Source: an uncultured Oscillospiraceae bacterium
Lineage (GTDB): Bacteria; Bacillota; Clostridia; Oscillospirales; Oscillospiraceae
Length of the DNA: 64,000 nt
Assembly (NCBI GenBank): GCA_910579485.1
Contig: CAJTVO010000001.1
Location: 14,892 to 78,891, forward strand
Direction of reading: 5' to 3'
Of this stretch, positions 17,325-25,301 are shown one piece after another (the first letter of the stretch is position 1; each line of letters begins with the position of its first letter). The translations under genes and the position numbers were made by a program. A model generated the notes under the pieces. The model was not told the DNA's origin and did not search any database. It saw nothing but the letters and a program-made list of their open reading frames with translations.

Positions 17325-17922
17325 CAGAAATCGCCTCCTCTCTGCTGATCCGCTCAAACTCAATGACCCAGACCCAGGGATTGGCATCCCAGCCGTAGAT
17401 GGCGCGGTCGGAGGGCTTGATGGTGCTGTTCCATAACGCTATAAAATCTTTTTGCTTACGAAATCCCTCAAAAGCAATGTCATAGGGTGGCATCTCCTGC
17501 AATCTCTCCACCCGCACGTCCGTCACCCGCAGGAAAATCCGCGCTGCCTCGCGGGGCATGTGGATGGACGGGCGCCACTTAAGGACGCTATTACAGTAAC
17601 CAGTGCAAATATCAATGGTGCAGTTTGAGCAGAACGGCCCATATCCATCATCCACATCCGCCTTGTACTCATAGTTTCCGTCCCAAACAGTCCACGTCTC
17701 CCGTACATATAGGATGTCGCGGGGGTGGTAAGGCGCACGATTATAGAGAGTGTGACATGGGAATGGAGTTATTTCGCGCAGGTTGTCGCTCCACGCAGCC
17801 CCTCCCAACTTCCAAAATCCGCTCTCGTGAACTGGCTGCGGCTTCACCACCCGCCGCGTCACCGTCTTTAGGCCCTCCAGAATGGCGCGGACCATTTCGG
17901 TGTTGCACAGGATCGGTTTCAT
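17317..17922 (-). CDS. ASCH/PUA-like phage protein
   Basis: 201 residues. MVRAILEGLKTVTRRVVKP, PRDILYVRETW, PSIHMPREAARIFLRVTDVR and WVWVIEFERI are the recurring blocks of a phage family with a PUA-like ASCH fold, thought to bind nucleic acid or modified bases. The start follows GGAGGGG. Function not established. Confidence 0.8.
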   Translation of the reverse strand: MKPILCNTEMVRAILEGLKTVTRRVVKPQPVHESGFWKLGGAAWSDNLREITPFPCHTLYNRAPYHPRDILYVRETWTVWDGNYEYKADVDDGYGPFCSNCTIDICTGYCNSVLKWRPSIHMPREAARIFLRVTDVRVERLQEMPPYDIAFEGFRKQKDFIALWNSTIKPSDRAIYGWDANPWVWVIEFERISREEAISDV

Positions 17923-18128
17923 TTATTCCCCTCCTCCGGCAGAACGCCCCAATTATCTGTTTCCGGATCGCAGTGTAAACCGAGCCATCTCTCAAACCGC
18001 GCTCTATCTGCGCTGTCCAAATAGGCCGCACCAGCCGCATCCAGCATATCGGACACGATCTGCGCGATTTCCCCGTCATCGTAGTCGGAAAACCCGAACG
18101 ACCACGCGACCTGCTCCCTGTTTGTCAT
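17919..18128 (-). CDS. Small acidic phage protein
   Basis: 69 residues, acidic, with ARFERWLGLHCDPETDNWGVLP at the end. The start follows GAGGAGGGAAAG and overlaps the upstream stop by 4 bases. Function unknown. Confidence 0.75.
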   Translation of the reverse strand: MTNREQVAWSFGFSDYDDGEIAQIVSDMLDAAGAAYLDSADRARFERWLGLHCDPETDNWGVLPEEGNK

Positions 18129-18919
18129 GTCTTTCCCTCCTCCGGCCTGCGGCGGTAGGCCAGCCAGGTTTTTCCGCAGTTCTCAAACACCGCCATTTCG
18201 CCATGGGCCTCTCGACATAGCTCGTATTCTGCATCAACCAGCATCCAAGTGCAGAAACCGCCGCTTCCACGCATTGGGATAATCCACACCGGCTCCCCGT
18301 CCATCTCCCGAAGCTCCTCTAGGGTCAGCGGGGCGTTGAGCTTTGCAGGCTTCCGGTTCCACATATCCCGGACCGTGTGGCGGTCCTGCGCCCAGCCTGG
18401 GTCAATACCGGCAAGGCAATTCGTACACCAGCACCGCCACCACTCTCCGGCGCCGTGGCCATACAGCTCGTATATCACCTCGGTTCCGCCACAAAACGGG
18501 CACGGGTCCAGGCTGTCGAATCCGCCGGTAGCAGGTTTGACGATTTTGATAGAGTCATCGCCTGGCCCACCCGTGAATTGTCCTCGCCCTTCATCGGCCG
18601 CAGCCGAAACGAACACCGAGAGGTCATCCCAATATTCGTCGGCGTTGACCTTCCTGGGGTTGGCGTTGTTAAATACGACACGCTCCGGCAGGTTGTCGTT
18701 GACAGCATCGAACTCCAGGCCGTAATTCTTACAAAACTGGATGGCGTTCTCCAACTTCTCGCCGTCCCGGCAGGTCCACAGGATTAGGGCCGCCCCTTCC
18801 TGCTTTGCCCGGATAGCTGCGTTGATGGCGTCGAAGTTCGGGAAGCCGATGTCCGGCCACATATTCTTGCACAGGCAGCCATCAAAGTCGATAGCGATTG
18901 CCCTTCTCAGTTCACTCAT
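18125..18919 (-). CDS. HAD-like hydrolase fused to a Lar-type zinc domain
   Basis: 264 residues in three parts. Residues 1-90 hold IAIDFDGCLC and ALILWTCR, a HAD-like phosphatase fold. Residues 130-195 (LDPCPFCGG...AVxDMWNRK-like ending) resemble restriction-alleviation Lar family zinc proteins. The last 70 residues (MDGEPVWIIP...GKTWLAYRRRPEE) form a separate small domain common in phages. The combination in one chain is unusual. The substrate is unknown. Confidence 0.8.
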   Translation of the reverse strand: MSELRRAIAIDFDGCLCKNMWPDIGFPNFDAINAAIRAKQEGAALILWTCRDGEKLENAIQFCKNYGLEFDAVNDNLPERVVFNNANPRKVNADEYWDDLSVFVSAAADEGRGQFTGGPGDDSIKIVKPATGGFDSLDPCPFCGGTEVIYELYGHGAGEWWRCWCTNCLAGIDPGWAQDRHTVRDMWNRKPAKLNAPLTLEELREMDGEPVWIIPMRGSGGFCTWMLVDAEYELCREAHGEMAVFENCGKTWLAYRRRPEEGKT

Positions 18920-19149
18920 ATCATCTCTCCTTTTGTGATCGGGTCATCTTTTCCGAGGACTGGATAATCTACCTCCCCGCCTTTTTTGATGACCGCCCTA
19001 TATTTTTTGTTAATCCGCCGGCGGGCCCGGTTTGCCAATGCGTAGAAGCTATCGAGGCTGGCGCACCCGAGTTGTTTCCGGCACTCCTCGGCATTTCCTT
19101 CAGCCAGAAGCTCGCCGCTGTATGCGTCGTATATGGCGTAGTAGTTCAC
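18916..19149 (-). CDS. Small basic phage protein
   Basis: 77 residues from a GTG preceded by AAAGGAGG. YYAIYDAYSGELLAEGNAEE at the start, then a basic RARRRINKKYRAVIKKG segment. Reminiscent of small phage proteins with a DNA-binding helix, but not identified. Confidence 0.75.
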   Translation of the reverse strand: MNYYAIYDAYSGELLAEGNAEECRKQLGCASLDSFYALANRARRRINKKYRAVIKKGGEVDYPVLGKDDPITKGEMI

Positions 19150-19182
19150 TGATCTGCCTCCTTTACCGCTGCGAGTCAGTAT

Positions 19183-19200
19183 GATAGCCAATCGGAAACG
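19183..19200 (-). promoter_or_regulatory. 18-bp operator-like repeat
   Basis: GATAGCCAATCGGAAACG, identical to 42939-42956 and close to 11429-11446. On the minus strand it lies about 40 bases upstream of the 77-residue gene and ends in TATCAT, which could be a -10 box. The flanking stretch 19204-19281 holds no gene. Confidence 0.55.
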
Positions 19201-19356
19201 CAATGCTAAAAAAACACCCGCCTACATCCCCTGGAACTCCCCAGAATGATGGGATGGTTGCTGACGGCCGCTGGAATCGCTCTATTCGGGTCTTTTTCCG
19301 ACGAACAGTTGAGACAAGCTCCAGCACTCTTCTGGCGTGATATAGCCCCGGCGTTT

Positions 19357-19578
19357 CTACTGCTTCCCGTAGTAGCCGGGGCAATAGACTCCGTCAGTCT
19401 CCCTTAGCATCCTGTTGAACTCTGCCTGCCCGCACTTTTTTACAAAGCAATTTGTGCAGAAATGGGAGCCGCAGTCATCGCACTCCCATATATCCCCTCG
19501 GTGGTCATCGTGAGCGTCCCACTTTTCCTCAAACCCGCAAATATCGCAGGTGTATGTGTCCTTGCCCATATTATACAC
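19357..19578 (-). CDS. Zinc-ribbon phage protein with possible amber truncation
   Basis: 73 residues from a GTG with AGGAGG upstream. CDICGF, CDDCGSHFCTNCF and a final YCPGYYG form paired zinc ribbons. After the TAG stop the same frame stays open for 24 codons (KRRGYITPEECWSLSQLF...) to a second TAG at 19282. That tail looks protein-like, so the gene may have lost its C-terminus to a nonsense mutation. Confidence 0.75.
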   Translation of the reverse strand: MYNMGKDTYTCDICGFEEKWDAHDDHRGDIWECDDCGSHFCTNCFVKKCGQAEFNRMLRETDGVYCPGYYGKQ

Positions 19579-19933
19579 CGACTACACCTCCTCTCGGGTT
19601 CACGACCGCCTCACACAGCGGTGCCAGAATCTTATTGTCATCTTGGATTAAGTCCATCCGCTCATTGGAACCATTCCCGTTTTCGAGGATGTCGGCGCAC
19701 ATTTCGCAGGCGAACAGGATTGCCTCACTGATGCTGTACCTCTCCCAGTGTTCCTCACCCACTTCGTAGGCGAGGTCATTCCTGATGACGCCTCCCGTTT
19801 CATCCAACCCCAACTCATAATCGTGGCCCTCCATGTAGCCAAGGACGACTCCCGCTTCCTTTTCGCTCACCTGAACCCCCTCCTTTTTGGCGGCCTGGAT
19901 GAACCGCTCTATTGTCATGATCTCTTTCAGCAT
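19571..19933 (-). CDS. Acidic phage protein
   Basis: 120 residues, acidic. The start MLKEIMTIERFIQAAKKEG is helical; the rest is rich in Glu and Gly. GGAAGGGAATGAA precedes the ATG. Function unknown. Confidence 0.75.
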   Translation of the reverse strand: MLKEIMTIERFIQAAKKEGVQVSEKEAGVVLGYMEGHDYELGLDETGGVIRNDLAYEVGEEHWERYSISEAILFACEMCADILENGNGSNERMDLIQDDNKILAPLCEAVVNPRGGVVGV

Positions 19934-19934
19934 T

Positions 19935-20168
19935 TCATTCCCTTCCTTTCATTGCGGCGGCCATAATGGCCTCCATGTTGTTCTCCAGCAGGAACATCAT
20001 GTCCTGCTTCCTGCCAGCCAGGATCTCACTCAACTCCGCATGAACGGAAGCCCGATTGACCTCTCTGCTGCTACAATGCACAGCCAGAATAAGGTCATCA
20101 AACTTCACTCCGTCGAGCAGGTTGTCACTGGTGATAAGGTCATCGCCGAGTGTCCAGCTTCTCTCCAT
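19935..20168 (-). CDS. Small phage protein
   Basis: 77 residues, helical with DMMFLLENNMEAIMAAAMKG at the end. It lies in the same frame as the upstream 212-residue gene, separated by a TAG and four sense codons, so readthrough would fuse the two. Function unknown. Confidence 0.7.
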   Translation of the reverse strand: MERSWTLGDDLITSDNLLDGVKFDDLILAVHCSSREVNRASVHAELSEILAGRKQDMMFLLENNMEAIMAAAMKGRE

Positions 20169-20180
20169 TACGCACGCCCC

Positions 20181-20819
20181 CTATTCTTCAAATTTGTAAC
20201 CGCAGATGGCAAGGCAGGTGCTCAGGTCCTCTGTCATTACCTCGTAGCTGTACCACCGCTTCCCGCAGACCTTGTGAAGCTCCTCCTGAACGGTAACATA
20301 GGCAATAAGTCCAAGATAATCAATCTTGTCGATCTTCTCTGGTGCTTTACGCTCCGTCATGGCAAACAGCCAGTTATCAGCATACCCGGCGAACCCACTG
20401 GCCTCCGCCTCTGCCATCAACCACGCCTTCCATTCCTCATACGGCCTGAGACCAAGGCGTTGCTCATACTCTTTCGCCAGAGCCCTCGGGGGCTCCCAAC
20501 TGAATGGCCCCACCTTTTCGGCCCATGTGCCGGTAACACCTTCCTCTTGGAAGGTCACCTCTTCAAAGAGGGTGCTTCCGCTTTTGTCGACCACCCGGAG
20601 CGTCAGCCCTTCCCGTAGGTGGCAGTCGGCCTCATGGCCTCCTCTCCACTTGCTCGCCGTCAGCCAGCGGACGTGAGTGTCATCGCACTCTTGGCGAATA
20701 AACACTCGCCCCGTTTCTTTGCACCGGTACAGGTCCTCGAAAAGGCCGCTCTGATCTCCCATGAAGGAAACAATTCTCACGTCTTCCTCCACAATCGCTA
20801 CCTCCTTCAATCCCACCAT
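20181..20819 (-). CDS. Phage protein of unknown function
   Basis: 212 residues, mixed alpha/beta; N-terminal VEEDVRIVSFMGDQSGLFED, C-terminal CGKRWYSYEVMTEDLSTCLA. The gene overlaps its upstream neighbour by 13 bases. No known domain recognised. Confidence 0.75.
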   Translation of the reverse strand: MVGLKEVAIVEEDVRIVSFMGDQSGLFEDLYRCKETGRVFIRQECDDTHVRWLTASKWRGGHEADCHLREGLTLRVVDKSGSTLFEEVTFQEEGVTGTWAEKVGPFSWEPPRALAKEYEQRLGLRPYEEWKAWLMAEAEASGFAGYADNWLFAMTERKAPEKIDKIDYLGLIAYVTVQEELHKVCGKRWYSYEVMTEDLSTCLAICGYKFEE

Positions 20820-21160
20820 ATCTGCCGCATAAGAGGAAGGGCCTTTTTCATGCGCTCAACCTCCACGGCGTGGTTCCTTTTCCGCTCATGCTTCTTAATG
20901 TACCGCTCCATCTGATCCGGCGTTTCCGGGCCGTAGCCAATCGCCGCAAGGATGGTCTGGGCTCCCTCGCATTTGATGGCCTTCAAGGTCTCGACCTCAA
21001 TGTTCCTCCCACCGGGGAACGGCTGAAAATAGGCCAACCTGCACAGCGGCAAGTAGCCGTCGATCATGTTTTTGCCGATGTTCCAGATGAGATACCCGTG
21101 AGGAACCCTGTCCACCAGCTCAAAGGTGTTGCCGTGATGGGTTATCGTTTGCTTCTCCAC
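20807..21160 (-). CDS. Phage protein of unknown function
   Basis: 117 residues from GTG 21160, after GGAGGTGCAGAA. Residues 1-60 look beta-rich (THHGNTFELVDRVPHGYLIW), the C-terminus basic and helical (ERYIKKHERKRNHAVE). Unassigned. Confidence 0.75.
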   Translation of the reverse strand: MEKQTITHHGNTFELVDRVPHGYLIWNIGKNMIDGYLPLCRLAYFQPFPGGRNIEVETLKAIKCEGAQTILAAIGYGPETPDQMERYIKKHERKRNHAVEVERMKKALPLMRQIWWD

Positions 21161-21171
21161 TTCTGCACCTC

Positions 21172-21954
21172 CTAAAACCAGACGAAGTGCTCGCCGCCGA
21201 GCTCATCCACCCTTTTGGTGATCTGGTCAACAAGTCTTGCGCTGTGTGGCTCCGTTCCTCTGTTCCACGCCCGAATCAGCTTCTCCAGGGTTTCGTCTGC
21301 TCCCGGAACCGCAAAGTCACAATGGAAGTTATAGATCTCCTGACCGACGTACTCTTCGTACACGCTTTCCCTGCCTGAGCAAATCAGTTCCCGCCGGTCA
21401 TCTCCGTAGATGTTGACGCTGCCAAGGTACAGCCGGCTGTGGATCTGCTTCATGGCCACAATAACCTCTCTGTTGAGGTCATTGTTCGTGCCGTCCGCTT
21501 CTCTGAGTGCGAGCCAGCCGCCGGTCTCATGGATGTGCCGAAACTGGCGCTTCCTGGCAAGGGCCAGTCTGATGTGGCCTTCCACCTGTTCCCTCCAGTC
21601 CGCGCACCAGAGATTTATCTTTCCATGGTTCGCATAGCTCATGCTGAAAAAACCGTTCGCATCGCTGTTCTCGAAGTTCCAGAGGCTGTCACGGTAGATG
21701 TATTGGTCCGGGATCTCAGAGCTGCCACGCTTCCTGAGATCGGTCGCCTCGCCCCTGCTGTAATGGGTCGGCTGCCGATCCACCACGCGGTTGTGTTCCT
21801 CGTCCTCCAGCGTGTAGAACATTACCGTATTCTTGTCACCCCGGCTCCCGTGGTAATCTGGACGATAGGCCACCACTCCCAGCTTAGCGGCAATCTCGTT
21901 CAGGACCTCGCTCTGCTCCGTGTACCGGATGTCGTCCTGCGTCACGATTTTCAT
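21172..21954 (-). CDS. Phage protein of unknown function
   Basis: 260 residues; ATG 21954 is chosen because GGAGG lies 7 bases upstream. Mixed charge, with many aromatic residues (ANGFFSMSYANHGKINLWCA). No domain recognised. Ends in TAG just before the ribosome site of the next gene. Confidence 0.75.
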   Translation of the reverse strand: MKIVTQDDIRYTEQSEVLNEIAAKLGVVAYRPDYHGSRGDKNTVMFYTLEDEEHNRVVDRQPTHYSRGEATDLRKRGSSEIPDQYIYRDSLWNFENSDANGFFSMSYANHGKINLWCADWREQVEGHIRLALARKRQFRHIHETGGWLALREADGTNNDLNREVIVAMKQIHSRLYLGSVNIYGDDRRELICSGRESVYEEYVGQEIYNFHCDFAVPGADETLEKLIRAWNRGTEPHSARLVDQITKRVDELGGEHFVWF

Positions 21955-21956
21955 GC

Positions 21957-22289
21957 TCATTCCTCCTTTACAATTTCGCCGTCGATACTATCGGCGTCGT
22001 ACTCCCAGGCCATCCCGCAAGCCTTCTCGATAGCCTTGTCCTCGTTCTCGGCTTCCACCTCCAGCGTATGGACAGTGGTGACTTTGACCATGAACTTCTT
22101 CAGGCTGGCCGGCTTCAGTTCGTAGTGCTTGATGGCATCATCGTCGAGGGGCTTCTGGTACTCCAAGTAGCCCCAGGCCGGACCGATGCCGGAAATATCC
22201 TCCCTGCCGGAAAAGTTCACGATGTTCTCCGGTCGGCCAGGGAATGTTCCAGGTCCGACCGGTCGCTGGGTCGAATAGTAGCGATACAT
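21957..22289 (-). CDS. Phage protein with YYS-RPV N-terminus (paralogue of 44951)
   Basis: 110 residues. The N-terminal 60 residues (RYYSTQRPVGPGTF, ENIVNFSGRE, AWGYLEYQKPLDDDA) match the protein at 44951-45343 closely. The C-terminal half (KVTTVHTLEVEAENEDKAIEKA) is a small alpha/beta domain. ATG 22289 has GGAGATG upstream. Function unknown. Confidence 0.8.
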   Translation of the reverse strand: MYRYYSTQRPVGPGTFPGRPENIVNFSGREDISGIGPAWGYLEYQKPLDDDAIKHYELKPASLKKFMVKVTTVHTLEVEAENEDKAIEKACGMAWEYDADSIDGEIVKEE

Positions 22290-22303
22290 ACGCTCATCTC
22301 CTC

Positions 22304-22546
22304 TCATTTTCCAATCTTGGCCGCCTCAACCTGCTCAATGCAATAGGCAGCGATTTCCTCTGGCGTGTTCACCAGGTAGCAGCCCCAAGCGATCTTCCAG
22401 GCTCGTGCTATGGCGAAAGCATTGCCGGCCAACAACGCCAGCGTATCCCGGAAGCGGGCATCCATCAGCTCCTTACAGGTGTGGAAGTCTCGCCCGGCTC
22501 TGGACGCCTTTCGTTCCTCGGGAGTCATTTTCCTCCAGTCCCTCAT
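22304..22546 (-). CDS. Small helical phage protein
   Basis: 80 residues starting MRDWRKMTPEERKASRAGRD. Predicted helical and basic at the N-terminus. The ATG overlaps the upstream stop (ATGA-like), with GGAGG nearby. Confidence 0.75.
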   Translation of the reverse strand: MRDWRKMTPEERKASRAGRDFHTCKELMDARFRDTLALLAGNAFAIARAWKIAWGCYLVNTPEEIAAYCIEQVEAAKIGK

Positions 22547-23064
22547 CACACTGCCTCCTTCCGCTCGACTAGCAGGTCGTACAGCTTAGCTTTCAGTTCC
22601 ATGATGGTCATGTCCCGGTCGTGGATCTCGGCTTTCAGGGACTCGATTTTCTCGCCCTGCTCGACTCTCTTGCCTCTTTCAGCGAGGAGAAACTTGTGCT
22701 CTGCGTTAGTGCTGACCCTCTGCTCTTCCAGGGCTTTCTTGGTGTTTGAGTGCTCGGCCATCTCAGCATTCAGCTTCTCCCGGAGTTCTTTCATTTGCTC
22801 GTGCTCCGGGTTGGTGTGCTGGTTCCAAAACCGAGTCACTTCCTCCCAGTTCCAGATGTGGGAAACGATCATGTAGAATGTGCCCTGCGTGGAGTAGTGG
22901 TTGTTTTGGCCGATGTCGTTTGCAAGGATGGCCAGCTCCACAGTCGGGGTGCTACCGAAGATGTCCTGGGCCCGACAGATGTCCTCCTGGTCGGTGCTCA
23001 GGCCGTGGAGCTTGACCTCGGCCACCAAGTCGGCGGCCGTTTTGATGCTGTCATACTTGCTCAT
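22546..23064 (-). CDS. Coiled-coil phage protein
   Basis: 172 residues. Residues 90-172 are a long heptad-like helix (MKELREKLNAEMAEHSNTKK... to KLYDLLVERKEAV). The N-terminal 85 residues include a TAADLVAEVK element and a Trp-rich WNWEEVTRFWNQH. Start after GAGGAGG. Likely a scaffold or regulator; not identified. Confidence 0.8.
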   Translation of the reverse strand: MSKYDSIKTAADLVAEVKLHGLSTDQEDICRAQDIFGSTPTVELAILANDIGQNNHYSTQGTFYMIVSHIWNWEEVTRFWNQHTNPEHEQMKELREKLNAEMAEHSNTKKALEEQRVSTNAEHKFLLAERGKRVEQGEKIESLKAEIHDRDMTIMELKAKLYDLLVERKEAV

Positions 23065-23080
23065 GCTGATACCTCCTCAA

Positions 23081-23692
23081 TCAATAGATGTTACGGGCGG
23101 TCCGGGCCATGCTGTGGATGACGCCAGCAACCGCCTCCTCGTAGGTCTTGTAGTCATCCCAGGGAGCATCGCCAACGAAGGCGACGACCTTCTGGCCGTT
23201 CGGCATCTCGCCGATCACAACCGGGTTCTCCACCCAGCCGGCCTCAGTCCTGACGGAGAACGGGGTCTTCTCGCCCATGCTGTCGGTGTAGCCCCATCCA
23301 ATCTTCACACGGAACTTGTTGATGGCCTTGACGCTCCAGGACCAGTTCTCGTCGGCACCGCTCTCCTCGGAAACCGCCGCATTCACGGCATCCTTGAAGT
23401 TCCGCAGATCAATCACGTCGGTCTCGGCCCGGTCCTTGATGATGGCAGCCTTCACGGTCTCCTTGAGCTGCTGAGTGGCATCTGTGACATCGGCGGCCCC
23501 GGAGGACTTCGGCTCGCTGTCGCTACCGTCCTTCACGTAGTTGGTGCCGCTGATCTTGATGACCTGGCCGCCGGCCTCCAGCTCCGCCCACAGGTTGTCG
23601 AACCAGGAGATGAAGGTCTCCCCCGTCACCTTGTCAACAACCTCACGGAAATACTTCCGCATCTCCTGCTTGAACTGAGTTTTCGTCTTCAT
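23081..23692 (-). CDS. Phage protein of unknown function
   Basis: 203 residues. Starts KTKTQFKQEMRKYFREVVDK; C-terminal half contains NGQKVVAFVGDAPWDDYKTY. Start after AGGAGGATC. No domain recognised. The spacing and composition are typical of the accessory block. Confidence 0.75.
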   Translation of the reverse strand: MKTKTQFKQEMRKYFREVVDKVTGETFISWFDNLWAELEAGGQVIKISGTNYVKDGSDSEPKSSGAADVTDATQQLKETVKAAIIKDRAETDVIDLRNFKDAVNAAVSEESGADENWSWSVKAINKFRVKIGWGYTDSMGEKTPFSVRTEAGWVENPVVIGEMPNGQKVVAFVGDAPWDDYKTYEEAVAGVIHSMARTARNIY

Positions 23693-23714
23693 AATCAGAT
23701 CCTCCTATCAATTT

Positions 23715-24026
23715 TCATTCGCAAGCAAAGCGGATATACAGATACCAGTTGCCCTCTGCGTACTCGATTTCGTCTTTCTTCTCGGAGTAGCGGCTGGCGC
23801 AGTGGACTTCCTCGGCCTCGATGTAGTAGGCACCCGGAATGTTCATCATTCCAGAAGCCATCTCAGCGGTCTCATCAAGGTTGTTGAGGATGGCGTTGGC
23901 CTCTCCCTCATCGATCTTGGCGACCTCGCGGGCCAGGTCATTCAGGGCACCTGTCAGGGTCTTGTTCCGGCTGTAGCCGTCGAGGTTAATCATGCCGTTG
24001 CGCTTCTCAATCTGTACAAATGTCAT
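23715..24026 (-). CDS. First gene of the 24-kb operon, unknown function
   Basis: 103 residues, acidic (LDETAEMASGMMNIPGAYYI...). The ATG follows GGGAGGAAACGAC, 47 bases downstream of the conserved promoter and operator, so this gene leads the left accessory operon. Confidence 0.8.
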   Translation of the reverse strand: MTFVQIEKRNGMINLDGYSRNKTLTGALNDLAREVAKIDEGEANAILNNLDETAEMASGMMNIPGAYYIEAEEVHCASRYSEKKDEIEYAEGNWYLYIRFACE

Positions 24027-24072
24027 TGTCGTTTCCTCCCTTGTCTGTCAGCCGCTCCGTCTGGCCTCAACT

Positions 24073-24128
24073 GTTATCCGTCTGGTTATCTTATGATGTT
24101 ATTATACTACATTACCTACCTAAGTCAA
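24073..24128 (-). promoter_or_regulatory. Conserved phage promoter/operator, copy 1
   Basis: On the minus strand, TTGACT (24123-24128), a 16-bp spacer carrying TAGGTAGGTAATGT, and TATAAT (24101-24106). Downstream lies the imperfect palindrome GTTATCCGTCTGGTTATC (24073-24090). About 60 bp are nearly identical at 31.7 and 46.7 kb. Confidence 0.85.
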
Positions 24129-24315
24129 TATGTTTTCACATATTTCTTTATAATTTTTTCAAGATTACATCGTTTTCAAATATTCCGCTGTACACTCCTG
24201 TAGCACCTGCGTGTTGTCCGTTTCTCGCGGGTTGGGTTGTATATTCAGTCGGTCGCAGGGGTGCCTATACGGTCTTTTACGGCCCCATACGTTAGGCTTG
24301 CGGCACGAATAGAAA

Positions 24316-24349
24316 AATCCCTCCCCTGGAATCAACCAGGAGAGGGATT
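24316..24349 (-). terminator. Intrinsic terminator
   Basis: AATCCCTCTCCTGG/CCAGGGGAGGGATT stem (24316-24329 and 24336-24349) followed by TTTT on the minus strand, 13 bases after the HTH gene. The stretch between it and the promoter at 24.1 kb (about 24130-24315) holds no gene. Confidence 0.85.
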
Positions 24350-24361
24350 CGCATTGCCTAT

Positions 24362-24853
24362 TCAGTTCTCGGGACCCTTTTCAATGTCGGTCCCATACTT
24401 CTCGATGAAGGCAGCGGCCACGCTCGGGGACACAACTCTGATTCTGTCCCTGCCGTCCTCGTGGTACTCGGCCATGAAGTACCGCCCACGTTTGTCAACA
24501 TACAGCTCGCAGGCTTCTCCGTCCTTGTACTCATTGACTCCGTCCTCATAGAAGCTGTTTGCCAAGGCATCAGCCGCGCCGGTGTCGTAGAGCACTCGGT
24601 CTGCGGTTCCCTTGAGGTGGCGCCCGTGTCCTGCCGTATGATCTCGCAGAATTTCGCCGGTCTTTCTGACCGTAAACGTGACATCTACACCAACGGCATC
24701 CATCAGGGTCAAGAACTCGTTGGCCCGCATGGAGTTTCTCTGGAGCCTTTGGCTAATCAGTTGCCCGCCAGTCCACCCTACCAGCTTTGCGGCGCTCTCT
24801 TGGGTATGACCCGTGCGGGCCAAGGCGGCCACCACTACTTCCTTTGCAGTCAT
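24362..24853 (-). CDS. HTH-type phage regulator
   Basis: 163 residues. The N-terminal 60 residues (KEVVVAALARTGHTQESAAK, GGQLISQRLQRNSMRANEFL) form a helix-turn-helix of the phage/XRE type, including a LVGW...QLISQRL recognition pattern. The rest (KDGEACELYVDKRGRYFMAE) is a small beta-rich domain. It has its own TTGATT/TATTAT promoter and a terminator, so it is an independent unit. A candidate regulator of the conserved operators. Confidence 0.8.
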   Translation of the reverse strand: MTAKEVVVAALARTGHTQESAAKLVGWTGGQLISQRLQRNSMRANEFLTLMDAVGVDVTFTVRKTGEILRDHTAGHGRHLKGTADRVLYDTGAADALANSFYEDGVNEYKDGEACELYVDKRGRYFMAEYHEDGRDRIRVVSPSVAAAFIEKYGTDIEKGPEN

Positions 24854-24885
24854 GCGTTCACCTCCTGTTTCTGCTCTTGACCCCA

Positions 24886-24914
24886 ATAATACACCGAAAC
24901 GAAGCAAAAATCAA
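24886..24914 (-). promoter_or_regulatory. Promoter of the HTH regulator
   Basis: TTGATT (24909-24914), 17-bp spacer, TATTAT (24886-24891) on the minus strand, 33 bases upstream of the ATG. Confidence 0.7.
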
Positions 24915-24973
24915 CACTTCTCTTTCAAGTTGTTTATTTCCGTTCATTACTCCCTAGGTCAGCTATCTTCCAG

Positions 24974-25288
24974 CTATACTTTTTCTCCCTTCAGAAGGGG
25001 CCAGCGCTCTCGCTGCTCCTCTTCCTGTGTGGGCCAGTCCGGGGAAATCCCCCGCTTGCGGCGGTCGTTGCGCCACCGATTATAGACTTTCATGTCCCTC
25101 TCGTCGATGCTGTATCCGCAGCCTCCGCTCGTTCTGTTGTGGATCAACAGCGGCCTCGGGTATCCATTCTTTCTGGCCCGTAGCACTTCGTAGGCTCCAA
25201 CTGGCTCCTCAATCGTCCACCCGGTTCTGGACAGGTAATCTCGCAGATCGCCAAGCATACCATGCCTGACGGTTATTCTGTTCTTCAT
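24974..25288 (-). CDS. Basic phage protein of unknown function
   Basis: 104 residues. ITVRHGMLGDLRDYLSRTGW and a basic KVYNRWRNDRRKRGISPDW tail suggest nucleic-acid contact. ATG 25288 follows GGGAGGTGCGC. It lies just after the methyltransferase gene. Unassigned. Confidence 0.75.
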   Translation of the reverse strand: MKNRITVRHGMLGDLRDYLSRTGWTIEEPVGAYEVLRARKNGYPRPLLIHNRTSGGCGYSIDERDMKVYNRWRNDRRKRGISPDWPTQEEEQRERWPLLKGEKV

Positions 25289-25301
25289 GCGCACCTCCCA
25301 A

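Noticed and set aside
20169..20183. Fusion of the 212- and 77-residue proteins by TAG readthrough
   Set aside because: The two frames are in phase, but the second has its own ATG and a GGGGGCG upstream. Nothing else supports readthrough.
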